A stretch of DNA of 34,217 bases, taken from contig BFEA01000090.1 in NCBI GenBank assembly GCA_003427395.1, positions 2,101,133 to 2,135,349 of the forward strand, given 5' to 3'. The position numbers were made by a program, and so were the translations under genes. Shown here piece after piece: positions 7,744 to 17,211 of this stretch; position 1 is the first letter of the stretch, and each line of letters begins with the position of its first letter. This stretch comes from Chara braunii (Eukaryota; Streptophyta; Charophyceae; Charales; Characeae). The notes beneath the pieces were generated by a model, which had not been told where the DNA came from, made no database searches, and was given only the letters and a program-made list of their open reading frames with translations.

Positions 7744-7911
7744 ATATATATATATATGTATTTTTTTTCTTCGGTTTTTTATTTTTAACTCGTGATTGGC
7801 TACGAATTTGAACATGACTCCAAGGCAAAAGTTGCTTATATTGTTGTTTTACGTACCATATATTTTTTCCAGATTTTTCTGAGATTTTTTTTTTATAGGT
7901 TTTTGGGCGCT

Positions 7912-7959
7912 TGTTCGCGTTCGGGCGAACATGTTCGCGTTCTCCTCCGAACGCGAACA
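7912..7959. repeat. Two adjacent perfect hairpins of TTCGCG type
   Basis: TGTTCGC (7912-7918) pairs with GCGAACA (7925-7931), 6-nt loop. TGTTCGCGTTC (7932-7942) pairs with GAACGCGAACA (7949-7959), 6-nt loop. They directly abut and share the CGAACG motif of the arrays at 6470 and 7120, suggesting they belong to the same dispersed repeat. Confidence 0.75.
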
Positions 7960-7984
7960 CGGTGCTACGTAGACTGTAACGAAC

Positions 7985-8330
7985 TCTTTAGATTTGTAGA
8001 AATTTTGGCAGCACTCCTTCTAGATAGGTGCCTTTTCAAAATTTGTACAAAGATAAATACAAATCTAAAAAATAACTCCGACCTTAAAAGGTGAAATTTT
8101 GTCTCACTTTTTAGATTTAGTAAAAAATTAGGAAGGACGTCCCCTAGAAAAGTAGGCTTTCCCGATTTTTATTAAGTCAAATATAAAACTTCAGATAAAA
8201 AGTAAAATTTCGTAAAGATAAGATTTGACTAACTCCTTGTTTTTTGTAGAAATTTGGGCATCACTTCCCTCGGCGAAAGTGCCTTTTCCAAAAGAAATTT
8301 GTACAAAGCCAAGTATGAGAAATGAACTTA
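7985..8330. repeat. Right part of the tandem repeat of about 123 bp
   Basis: Three units starting near 7989, 8113 and 8239, with the shared core TAGAAATTTKGGCAKCAC..CCT..GGCG/TAGA..AGTGCCTTTTC..AAATTTGTACAAAG. Same family as 5813-6060. No conserved reading frame persists between units. Confidence 0.6.
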
Positions 8331-8468
8331 ACTCATAAAATGCAAAAACTGAACTAACTCCTATAGCTCTACCACATGGCGAGCATCTAAAACTACCTAT
8401 CAAAGCTAAGACTCGGAACAAGTAGAGCTCACACTCAACCACACGCAAGTTCATACCACAATTAGGAA

Positions 8469-9434
8469 CGAAACGATTTTCACCTTTGCAGTAGCAGATG
8501 CAGATCCCAGGGTTCGACCCCTAGACCTGCCCTGAACCCATGTACAATACACTTTGCCCCATCAATGTTTGATCCCCTGACCTGCCCCTAAAGTTGTTTG
8601 TCTAAGGCTGTTGCAGATACAAGGGTTGTGTAGGATCGAGCTACGTACCTGTAGGATAGGATTCTATAGCTTATGTCTGGTCGTGGCTGCTGTAGGTCTG
8701 AAGGGTCAACCTAGTCATAGTTGCTACAATATCGAAAGGGCAAGTAGGAAGGTCTAGAGTCTTCTAGGACTGCCCTTTCGAGAGTCTCAGAAGCAGTCCG
8801 TAGGCAAGTGGGCAAGTGGGTAGATTTACCATGTCTAGTCAGCGGTACCCAGTCCCAGTTGCACTTTGTCCAGTCAGCAAGTACCATGTGGGACTGTGTG
8901 CACCCTAGGCCCGGTGGAAGGGAGCAGACCAACGACCAATAGAAGTATAAATCAAGAGGTAGTGTTCAGTTATTCATTCATTCAGACTGTGAGTCGTGAG
9001 GAAGCACTGCCTGAGCGACTTGTGCAATGAGGTCTGCGAGCACCCGAGGAAGAAGTGGGCTGGAAGGGAGACGAAGCGGCCATAGCCGCTCATTAGTGGT
9101 AGAGGTAGCAAGCAGCCATAGTTGCGCTAGATTAGAGATAGGCTACAACGTGTTTGTGTATGAGGGTGCAGTGAGTTGTGTACGTGTGTGGGACATCCAG
9201 GGAGATTCAAGGTAGCGTGCATGTGAATTGTAGCGTGTGTGGGAATTGTTGCTGAGGATACAATGTGGAAGGGTGTTGTGAGGGTGTACATGCGCCATAG
9301 CCATTTGAAGCAAGGTAATTCTGAACTGTGTTCTTGGCTACGATGTCTCTGAGCTTTGTGTGGGCGTTTGTCGTCAGTGTGATTGCCATCTGTTCCATGC
9401 ATGATGAGTAAGGAAGAAGACGTGTCTAATTGCA
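8469..9434 (+). mobile_element. Solo LTR (966 bp), Ty3/gypsy, plus orientation
   Basis: Starts CGAAACGATTTTCAC (compare TGAAACGGTATTCAC of the LTR at 1219) and ends CTAATTGCA (compare GATTGCA). It contains the same B-box-like GGGTTCGACCCCTAGACC, TATAAATC (8946-8953), ATTCATTCATTC, and GGCCATAGCC motifs as the other LTRs. No PPT, PBS or internal sequence flanks it. Four-base flanks GGAA (8465-8468) and GGTA (9435-9438) are a weak candidate TSD. It is most simply the product of LTR-LTR recombination. Confidence 0.8.
8946..8953 (+). promoter_or_regulatory. LTR TATA box in the solo LTR
   Basis: TATAAATC followed by ATTCATTCATTC at the same spacing as in the other LTRs. If active it would drive plus-strand transcription out of the LTR toward the hairpin array at 9.5 kb. 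Confidence 0.6.
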
Positions 9435-9503
9435 GGTAAGTACTCTCACAACAAATCCCAAGTTGTTTCTCACATAAATAGTTTATTTACTCTTAGTTGG
9501 ATA

Positions 9504-9777
9504 AGAAGGTTAAGCCAAACCCTAGCTTACGTACGACATAAGAAGGTTAAGCCAAACTGAAGCCACATTGTCTGGCTTTGCCAAGTGTTTAATATCCAAG
9601 TTTATGGTACTTTTATGAGTCTCTTAATTTTTCAAAGACTAAGACTGAGCCAAGCCGAAGCCACGTTGCTCAGTCCCCCTTGGTTACTTACATTCGTTAT
9701 ATTTTTTTAATTTAATACTCTCTTCCTTTTTATAATAACCTATAGTCAGACCCAACCGAAGCCACATTGTCTGACTA
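9504..9777. repeat. Constant-loop hairpin array, first block (units 0-3)
   Basis: Each unit is stem / 17-nt loop / complementary stem, with loop consensus CNRACCGAAGCCACATT. Unit 1: arms 9544-9552 and 9570-9578, loop 9553-9569, decayed pairing. Unit 2: GACTGAGC 9643-9650 with GCTCAGTC 9668-9675, 8 perfect pairs. Unit 3: TAGTCAGAC 9743-9751 with GTCTGACTA 9769-9777, 9 perfect pairs. A short relative (unit 0) has TAAGC 9511-9515 and GCTTA 9525-9529 with a 9-nt loop. ATAAGAAGGTTAAGCCAAAC occurs twice, 37 bp apart. The family is unknown to me. Confidence 0.8.
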
Positions 9778-9825
9778 GCTTTGTTCAAATAGTAGAAGTT
9801 TGATATATTTATCTAGTCTACCAAC

Positions 9826-9864
9826 CAGGCCGCTCGGGAGCGCCTTGTTTGTCCCGACGGCCTG
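9826..9864. repeat. GC-rich hairpin, 12 bp with one bulge
   Basis: CAGGCCG (9826-9832), bulged C, TCGGG (9834-9838) pair with CCCGA (9853-9857) and CGGCCTG (9858-9864), 14-nt loop. It lies at the left edge of a segment related to the AT-rich dispersed repeat at 6465-7220 and may be a structural end of that element. Confidence 0.7.
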
Positions 9865-10090
9865 ACCGTGCAAGGGACAAAAGAGGGCCCAACCCAAAAA
9901 AGAAAAGAAAAAAAAGGACTATGTTATGCAGAAAAATAAAGTGAACAACTTTTGCCTCAGGGTCACATCGAAATGCCTTACCCAATTTTAAATGAAAAAT
10001 AGTCTTTTTTTGGGGGGAGGGGCAACTGGTCCCAGATCACTTTGGTAGCTTAGATATTTATATAGAAAAACATGTTTTCAAATTCTTATT
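9865..10090. repeat. Second copy of the AT-rich dispersed repeat (partial)
   Basis: ACAACTTTTGCCTCAGGGTC (about 9947) and the following 50 bp resemble 6628-6690. It separates the two blocks of the hairpin array, so it likely inserted into that array. Confidence 0.45.
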
Positions 10091-10107
10091 TTATGTGTGC
10101 GACCTCA

Positions 10108-10565
10108 GACTAAGCCAAACCGAAACCACTTTGCTTAGTCATCAGTCTAGACTTCCCTCATAAAAAACAAGTACTTGGATCTGACCGAATCCACATTACC
10201 CAACTCTTAAACCTTTCCAGTAGGCAAATCACCACAAGAACAATAACCAGACCTAGCCAAAGCCACATTGTTCGGTTGGGGTAAGGAATACAACGACATT
10301 GCATAGTTGGCTAACATTGCCTAGTTGCACGGATAACAACTTACAAAGGTATGGCAATCAGACCTGACCGAACCCACAGTATCCGCCTGCGAAGAAGACA
10401 AGGCAATACAACAACCAAGCCTTACCGATGCCACATTGCCTGATTGCAAAAAAAACGAATTAACAAAAGTTTACAACTAGACCTGACCGAAGCCATATTG
10501 TCTAGTTGTAGAGGAAACAACATAAACAAAGCGGCCAGGCCAAATCGAAGCCACATTGCCTGACC
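10108..10565. repeat. Constant-loop hairpin array, second block (units 4-10)
   Basis: Unit 4: arms 10108-10115/10133-10140, 8 perfect pairs. Unit 5: 10175-10180/10198-10203, one mismatch. Unit 6: 10244-10252/10270-10278, one mismatch. Unit 7: left arm 10354-10363, loop 10364-10380, right arm decayed. Unit 8: 10412-10420/10438-10446, two mismatches. Unit 9: TACAACTAGAC 10472-10482 with GTCTAGTTGTA 10500-10510, 11 perfect pairs. Unit 10: 10533-10540/10558-10565, one mismatch. Every loop is exactly 17 nt and matches CNRACCGAAGCCACATT closely. Fragments with only the right side (CATTGCATAGTTG, CATTGCCTAGTTG) lie at 10298-10327. The units are 35-70 nt apart. No ORF spans them. Confidence 0.85.
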
Positions 10566-10569
10566 CTTT

Positions 10570-12235
10570 GGAGACCCAGTGAATTGCAAGCATAACTATC
10601 TTCCTCCCACCTTCCCCCAGTTCATCCCTCTTTGTCTGGATAAAACAACGAAAAGTAGTAAATGAATTTCACGCGTGGATTACCTTTACTTATTTCGAAT
10701 TAGATCTTGAACAAGGAACAAAAGTCCATAGGCAGCATATACATAGCAATCAAAGTAGAGGGATGTATTTAATAAGGGTACAGTGCGTTCACACAAAAAC
10801 ACAAGATATATTGAAAGTTCTCTGCCTCGAGAACCTCGCCTAGGTTTCGGCAGAGCTCTCGCAGTCGGTGGGTGGACCTCCCATAAGGTCTTGATGCGGT
10901 CCTACGAGTTTCCAATCCCACTTGCGGCCTTCCTATCTTAACCAATAGGTTAGACTAAGCGTAAGAAGGACAGAAGAAGGAAAGTCGTACTCTCGAGATA
11001 CAAGGAAGGGACAAACTCAACTCGCATGAGAGGGCCTTCAAATCTGGATGCGCCTGAGGGCCCTGCAATGGTTGCCAGAAAACGCAGTAATGTGGTCGAA
11101 ACGCGGTCAAAACGTAGAAGAATGATCCTCTGACAATCTCCTAGTCGCAACAGTGAGCTCCCTTGTCGAGCCTGATCGCTTCTTCAAGTCTCTGCGCCGT
11201 CACCTCTGACTAGATTGCCACTATGCAGCCTAGAAAGGCAACATTTAAATAGAGCACACACCCCATGCCTTATTCGAAACGCAGGCAACTCAACAAGAAT
11301 CGACAATTTACCACGCGCACAACGAACACGGTGCACAAGAATACACAACGCTGTTCACATTGAACCCCTTTCCACCCTTTGAAATCACTACAACCACCAC
11401 GCCTTCGAGCAAAGATGAGCATGAAGGTGAGCACCAGTCCCGTGATTCGCAATTGAACGCAAAAGCCCAAATTGCAAGTCGCGACAAGGATCAGACAATC
11501 GAAACTGTCGAGGGATTAAACAGGCACTGTCGACGATTGCCCAAACATAAATGCATTGATGCAATAAGAAGCAGCAACACAAAGCTGAGGCAAGCACACA
11601 CTTTCCACCACCACCGAAGCGAGTGAGGCCACCCCTCCACAACATTCCGCGTCTAGGCCACAATTACCTTGCTATTTTATTATAACTATAGTGATGAATC
11701 ACTGTGGTTGTCAATAACAATGACCAAAGTGCACGCAGGTGCTGGCGAGGCAACATCAACCAAAAGAACATTGTTTTACCTTTCGACTTTTACTCCCTTC
11801 TATTCGTCTGTTTTGCTCTCTTCTCCCAATATCTTTCTCTCTCTTCTATGTGCACGCTTGTGACGGTCTCTAGTATATGAATGCATCTGGCCTTTAGTAC
11901 AACCAAATTTAGTCGGAGTCAGGGCGATCACGAGCACCCCCTAGAGGGGTGTGGCCGCCCTGTCGAGTAACAGGCACACCACCACCACAACTCCGACAAA
12001 GAAGGCCACCACATCTGAAACGAGGAGCATCTTCTCGTGTTGTGGCGTAAGATGCATTTCCGATTTGCATTTGTGGTAGGTTAGGCGCTCGTCACTGTCC
12101 CGGTTGCATGTCATCGTGGTGGTCGCGTTCTTTGGGAAGCGCATATGGTCGTGCCAAGTAGAAGATTCATTCATAGCCAAGCGGGGTATCGATCGGCTGT
12201 TACAGAGGATGAGCGACAAAGTTCGCAACTGGGAT
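10570..12235. other. No recognisable gene
   Basis: Only short ORFs of mixed composition. A minus ORF at 11941-12228 contains a valine-rich hydrophobic stretch (FFVGVVVVVCLLL) that could be a membrane segment but has no family resemblance or supporting signals. TTTAAATAGAG near 11246 is TATA-like and could belong to an unrecognised LTR. Confidence 0.4.
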
Positions 12236-12239
12236 TTTT

Positions 12240-12575
12240 AGGAGTACCTGTACCTGACCTAACCACACCCTCTTTGAAAACCAACCACCCATACCCACTG
12301 TATACCTGGTCTGTCGGACCTGTACCCATCTCGACTTGTTAAGAAAAAAAAAAACTATACCCAGACCTACCCTACCTGAACCTCTTCAACATGTAACTGA
12401 CCATACCTACCCATGAACTTTTTTTTTCAAAACCACCCATGGCCACCTGAACCCAAACCGTTTGTTAACCACCCATACCCTACCCTACCCAAGTTTTCTT
12501 TATGTGTACGCACCCGTACCTACCCATAATTGTAGCACCCACCCATAACCACCCGTGCTCGTCGTCCACCCTCCT
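12240..12575. repeat. Degenerate ACCCATACC-type array
   Basis: CCACCCATACCCAC, CTGTACCCATCTC, CCTACCCTACCTG and CCACCCATACCCTA recur with poly-A/T interruptions (12341-12354, 12420-12428). The same family continues at 13300-13570. Confidence 0.6.
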
Positions 12576-12775
12576 CTAACCGCCCATAACTGCCCCTAAC
12601 TGTCCTTAACTGCCCCTAACTGTCTCTGATCGCCCCTGACTGTCCTTAACTGTCCCTAACCGCCCCTAACTGTCCCTAACTGTGCCTAACCGCCCCTAAC
12701 GTTTTTTTTTTTTTTTTAATCGTCCCTAACCGCCCCTAATCGTCCTTAACCGCCCCCAACTATTCCCAACCCCTA
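12575..12775. repeat. 10-bp periodic CCCTAAC array
   Basis: About twenty copies of a 10-mer alternate between CGCCCCTAAC and TGTCCCTAAC with few changes in length, interrupted by a T-run at 12702-12717. The core CCCTAA matches the telomere hexamer/heptamer core, but the period is 10, not 7. Confidence 0.75.
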
Positions 12776-13012
12776 TATGTCACAGGATTGACGTGATAAT
12801 TTTTATTATTATTAATATTATTATGTTATTTTATTTTTCTCGAGATGTGGCAGCTGCTGCAGCTACTGCCCTAAAAGCAACATTTGTTACATCTCGTCAC
12901 TCTCATGCTGCTATGGATGCATCTGATGCTGCAACAGCCTATGCAACCTGTATCGCATCTGCAAATACAACAACCCTCGGTCTGTTGCACACACATACAC
13001 TCTCTCACACAC

Positions 13013-13026
13013 TCACACGCACACAT

Positions 13027-13091
<65 letters not shown>
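13013..13091. repeat. (CA)n microsatellite
   Basis: Roughly 35 CA dinucleotides, nearly uninterrupted. Confidence 0.95.
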
Positions 13092-13093
<2 letters not shown>

Positions 13094-13299
13094 AATATTA
13101 TATACACAGGGTTACACACGTATGAAAATAGTTTGAAAATTTGAAAAAAAATAAAAAATAAAATGAAGAGATATAAAATCCACCCTTGCAAGAAAAAACG
13201 TTTGTGTCATGGGAAAGCAAGAAATTCGACATATGAGAAAAGTGTCACGCTTGAGCAAAAATACAAAGCCTGGAAAGCTACAAGACTCACATCGGGTAT

Positions 13300-13570
13300 A
13301 GCACGGTTACCCGATCGGAACCTCTGCTCGCCCGTACCCACCGGTTTTGTTTTTTGGCCACCCGTACCTGCCCATACCCCTCTATTTTTTTTTCTGGCCG
13401 CCCATACCCGTTTTTTTTTCTTGGTACCCCTACCCCTACCTGCCCTTACCCACCCATGATCTCCAAAAGGGGCAACTGTGCCCGCCCTAACAACCACCAC
13501 CTTTTATTTGTGTCTGCCCATACCCAACTCCCCCTTTGGAAGGGGTATCCATACCCACCCGTAACCTAGC
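13300..13570. repeat. Degenerate CCCGTACC / CCCATACC array
   Basis: CGCCCGTACCCACC, CACCCGTACCTGCCC, CGCCCATACCCG and CTACCCCTACCTGCCC alternate with T-runs of 9-10. Same family as 12240-12575. The spacing is not constant. Confidence 0.6.
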
Positions 13571-13925
13571 TTTTACAGTCAGGTACGGCTGGGCACGAGT
13601 AACGGTTACCCGTTTGCGTTCTCTAATGAGCGGGAACAAGACCGCGTGGGGAGCAAACGAGCGCTGACACGTAGAGAGAGTGAGAGTATACTTACCTAGT
13701 GGAATCTTCCTATATTTTGGTGGAAGATTCATTTAGGTATTGTGTGTGGTGAGGAAGTTACGTGAATGAACCTCTTCCTGATTTATCGGGAGATCCATTC
13801 TCCTTTTGCCTCTTTGGAGAATATTGGGACAAACAACCTGTCTTGCCTTAGTTTGGCTTCCTGTTTGCATACCGACTGCCGGGCCCTTTTGTCGTTGTGG
13901 TCTTCGCCATGGTCGTCTTCGTAAT

Positions 13926-15170
13926 GAAGAAGGCTCTCACGCACCATGAAGTTCGCATGGTCCTCGACCTGGAGAGGCCATTCGTTGTGACCACTGATGC
14001 AAGCCAATATGGCATCGACGTAGTGCTGGCCCAACATGAAGGGAAGAAGTTGAGACCGATCGAGTACATGAGTAAGACGATGCGATTGAAGACGTTGGAG
14101 AAGTCCACCTACGAACGAGAACTCTATGCCCTCAACAAAGTACTTGTTCACTGGAGACACTATGTGTTAGGAAGGTTCTTCTACTTGAAAACCAACCATT
14201 AGACACTCAAGTGAATGAAGACGCAACCCGTTCTCTCTGACGCACTTAAATGTTGAATTGAAGTCATAGATCAATATTGAGGTAAAAGATAAGGCCACGT
14301 CAAATGAGTTTGTCATGGTGGATGGGTTACTCTTTCTTGAAAAGTTATGATTTAAGAGATTAGGTGTCCCATTTAGTGAAGTGTCATGACGCAACATGTC
14401 ACTTTGGCTATAAAAAGACTAGTGCAAATCTGGTACAGCGATTCGAGTGGCCTGGTATGCTAGATGAAGCCAAGCAGTACATACAAACTTGTCAAGTTTG
14501 TCAGCGGGACAAGCCGCGAACTTAAGCTCCGCTTGGGTTACTCAAGCCGTTGCCTGTTCCTACTGGTCTGGGAGAGAGCGTCTCCATGGACTTCATGGAT
14601 ACCCTCGTGACCATCAAGAGTGGCAAGAAGCGTATCTTTGCCATAGCTGATAGGTTTACTAAGTGCGCTAGATCGATTGCCATGCCAAAGACTGCAAGGA
14701 CTGAACACGTCATCAAGTTATTTATGGATAACTGGGTGAGTGAGTTTGGACCGCCAAAGACTATCGTTAGTGACAAAGATGTCCGCCTCGCCAGCAAGAT
14801 GTGGAAGAAGGCCACTATACAGATGTGCAACCAACTCCAAATGACTTAACGGAATCGCCTCGAAGCCAACTGTCAAGCTGAACAGATGAACCGTGTGGTG
14901 CAGCATCTGCTGAGGCATTACATAAGCCCAACCAAGATGATTGGGATGAGAAGTTGCCTTTCATCGCCGGTCTGCACAACAATGTTGTACACAACACCAC
15001 CGACGTCAGTCCGAATCAGCTGCATCTGGGGTGGAAACCTAGATCTGCTGTAGACTTCCCCCTCCTTGAAAACTGATCTGCTGCAACTCCTGGCACCATA
15101 GAATTCGGTGTCCAGTATGAGAAGTTGTTGAAGCAGGCTGTCGAGCACATCAAGAAATCTCAAGAAGCAA
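13926..15170 (+). pseudogene. Ty3/gypsy pol fragment: RNase H and integrase, decayed
   Basis: RNase H is readable from about 13926 (VVTTDASQYGIDVVLAQ at 13984 on, STYERELYALNKVLVHWRHY) to an in-frame stop at 14200; the usual final TDH is TNH. The integrase zinc-binding region follows at about 14385-14525 in another frame (CHFGYKK...TCQVCQRDK). The catalytic core reads SVSMDFMDTLVTI (first Asp) and IVSDKDVRLAS (second Asp) at 14575-14800, then is frameshifted before the expected Glu. Reverse transcriptase, protease and gag are absent upstream, so the copy is 5'-truncated as well as broken. It is a different lineage from the minus-strand element at 22567-32697. Confidence 0.85.
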
Positions 15171-15173
15171 TGA

Positions 15174-15674
15174 TTGCTTCTAAAGAACAAACATCGACGA
15201 CAATCCACATTTCAGGTAGGGGAACGTGTCTGGGTCAAGGCTAGTGAACTAGGACAAGCATTTTGCATCCTTGTGTCTGGGTCAAGGCTTCTAATGCCGC
15301 AATATTTTGGTCCTTGGGAGGTTCGAGATACCATGGGTAATGATTTGGACGGTCCCTCGTATGTTTTTGGTATCCTTGGTCACTTACACACTTACCCTGT
15401 GTTTCACGCCTCAAAGCTTGCACCTTTCTCTGATACACAACGATTCCCACCAAGGAGATCAATGCTGCCCCCAACCAGGGATGGCCACGTAGATGTCAAC
15501 AAGCCTGTGGGCAGAGGAAGACCGCCGAAACCCAAGAGGGAGTACCGGGTCAGATTCAGGCATCACACGGATCCAAAAGAAGACCGATGGTTCACAAGAG
15601 AGGAACTGGTTGAAACCGCCCCTCAAATTGTGGTAGACTATGAAAGAAGGTTGAAGGGGAAGGCTCCTGCTTAA
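15174..15674 (+). pseudogene. Integrase C-terminal domain and chromodomain-like tail of the same pol
   Basis: Open for 166 codons. It reads KHRRQSTFQVGERVWVKASE, then PQYFGPWEVRD, GPSYVF, HTYPVFHASKLAPF, then VGRGRPPKPKREYRVRFRHH and DRWFTREELVETAPQIVVDY, ending at TAA (15672-15674). An internal duplication of VWVKASELGQAF / VSGSRLLMPQ (LCLGQG, VSGSRL) reflects a small repeat of GTGTCTGGGTCAAGGCT at 15225 and 15271. It lies 40 bp before the PPT and LTR, as expected for the pol end. Confidence 0.85.
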
Positions 15675-15701
15675 GAAGAATCTCACCGGACTTTCGAAGC
15701 T

Positions 15702-15714
15702 AAGGGGGATGGAA
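15702..15714 (+). other. Polypurine tract (PPT)
   Basis: AAGGGGGATGGAA immediately before the LTR start TGTGAGGCATG, downstream of the pol stop at 15674. This is the expected primer site for plus-strand DNA synthesis. Confidence 0.7.
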
Positions 15715-16900
15715 TGTGAGGCATGTGTCCTTATGGGGCCCTAGCCAACATGCACATGTTCTGGACTGTGGGCCCCCCACCAAGCCTCGTGCCCCCCCTA
15801 AATGAAGGCAGGCCTGAATATCCACGAGAGGCCCTTATCTCAACATTTTCCAATGTGGGCATTAGACAGTTGCAGCACACTAGTTGGTTGAAGTGCAACC
15901 TGGGCCTCTTCCTGGGCTCTTTCCAGAAGCACTAGCTGCGTCAAGCAGTTGAGCCGAGGACGCAGGTGGTTGCGCCTTGGGCACACGCAATGTGAGGCTG
16001 ACACCGCAAAGTGGCCACGGGCCAATGAGAATGCAGCATTGTTGTCACACCTACCTCGCGGGCCAATGCAAACACGACAAACACTTGGAAGCCTGGAGGC
16101 ATCCTTAAGGTGCCCAACCTAAGAGGGCCTAGGTCCTTAACTGTAGGAATGGGTCTGGGCGGAGACATTGGGGCCCGACCGGAAGCTACTGAAATTTTCC
16201 TCGGCCAGACCCAGACAGCCTAGCAGGGCAGCTACTCCCATAAAGGGTCTGCGTTAATGTTGCTTGTTGGGGTGCATGCGGGCGCTATGAGTTGAAGAGG
16301 GGCACTGCAGGGCAGCGGGGCGCTTTGCGGCCATAGCCAGGATGCCAGGGCGTGGGAAGGTGATGGGTGAAGGTGCTCTTCAGGGAAGGAGGCGTATGAG
16401 TGGGTGGACAAGGTCTGATGAGGGGAGAAGAGAACGTACCTGGTGTATGTGGGAGGTTGGCATTGGTGTTGACGTCATGTACGTTGGTCTTCGACGACGA
16501 AGTGATCCTGTTGCACAAATGTAGATAGGATAAATAGGCGGAGTAGAGTAGGCTGGGCGTGGGGCGCCATACAGTAGGAACGACAATGGATACTGCGTTG
16601 GTGTGGCCTGAGGGCTTGGACATTGGCTCACGAGCTCATTGTATGATTCTTATGTGGATGGAATCTTGGTGCATTTATGCTCTCTACTTGGTACGTGACT
16701 ATCTGGACTTCTGTGTGATTTTGCAACGTGGTTTTCTGTCTATCGCTCTCGCTCATATTCCTTGCAATATTCTTCTCTCAAATCTTTCATCGTCTTTCAA
16801 TTTCTTTCAATTCACCTTCACTACCTCCCTACCACTACTTATAACCTCGGAAGCTGACGCTGACCAGGGGCTCATTGACCAAGTACAGACCAGTTAAAAT
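15715..16900 (+). mobile_element. 3' LTR of the plus-strand Ty3 element (end not resolved)
   Basis: Begins TGTGAGGCATGTGTCC. A TATA-like GATAAATAGG is at about 16528. The right end cannot be fixed because no second LTR copy is in the window; sequence consistent with R-U5 continues to about 16900. Confidence 0.55.
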
Positions 16901-17199
16901 TCCAACGTCAAAGGCAAACACATGGCATATAATGGTAAGGTTGTTCGATACACTTCACTGCTACTGCTCCATGATGCGCGAACAGCTCCTCTGTAATCGC
17001 CACGTCTGTATCGCTTTCCAACCCAACCACTTTTCCTTAGTAAACCCCAAGCTTTGGCCACAATCGCCGGTCAACGCTTCTTTGTTCAAGGTTGCCGCCC
17101 AATTCCTCTGCACGCAGCCCTGAATCCCGCGCGGCGCCGGTGTTCACCCACTCCACACGCTCAAGTCAGCGCCGGCGAGGTGGAAGACAACGAGAGATT

Positions 17200-17211
17200 G
17201 CTCTGGTACCA
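17200..17211 (-). other. PBS-like motif of an unidentified minus-strand LTR element
   Basis: Minus strand TGGTACCAGAGC, preceded by GTTGCAATT. This is one base from the common TGGTATCAGAGC PBS. If real, an LTR extends to the right from about 17215 and the leader to the left. No coding domain supports it. Confidence 0.35.

Noticed and set aside
9504-10565. CRISPR-like array
   Set aside because: Units are palindromic with variable stems and a constant loop, spacing is irregular, there are no cas genes, and the context is eukaryotic.
11941-12228. Small membrane protein on the minus strand
   Set aside because: One hydrophobic stretch only; start and context do not support a gene.
12575-12775. 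Interstitial telomere repeat
   Set aside because: The period is 10 bp and the motif is CGCCCCTAAC/TGTCCCTAAC rather than CCCTAAA.
12793-13191. ORFs over the CA microsatellite
   Set aside because: His-Thr and Cys-Val runs from the dinucleotide repeat; no other support.
16415-16425. CTGATGAGGGG as another hammerhead core
   Set aside because: No helix II closing strand and no GAAA at the required distance.
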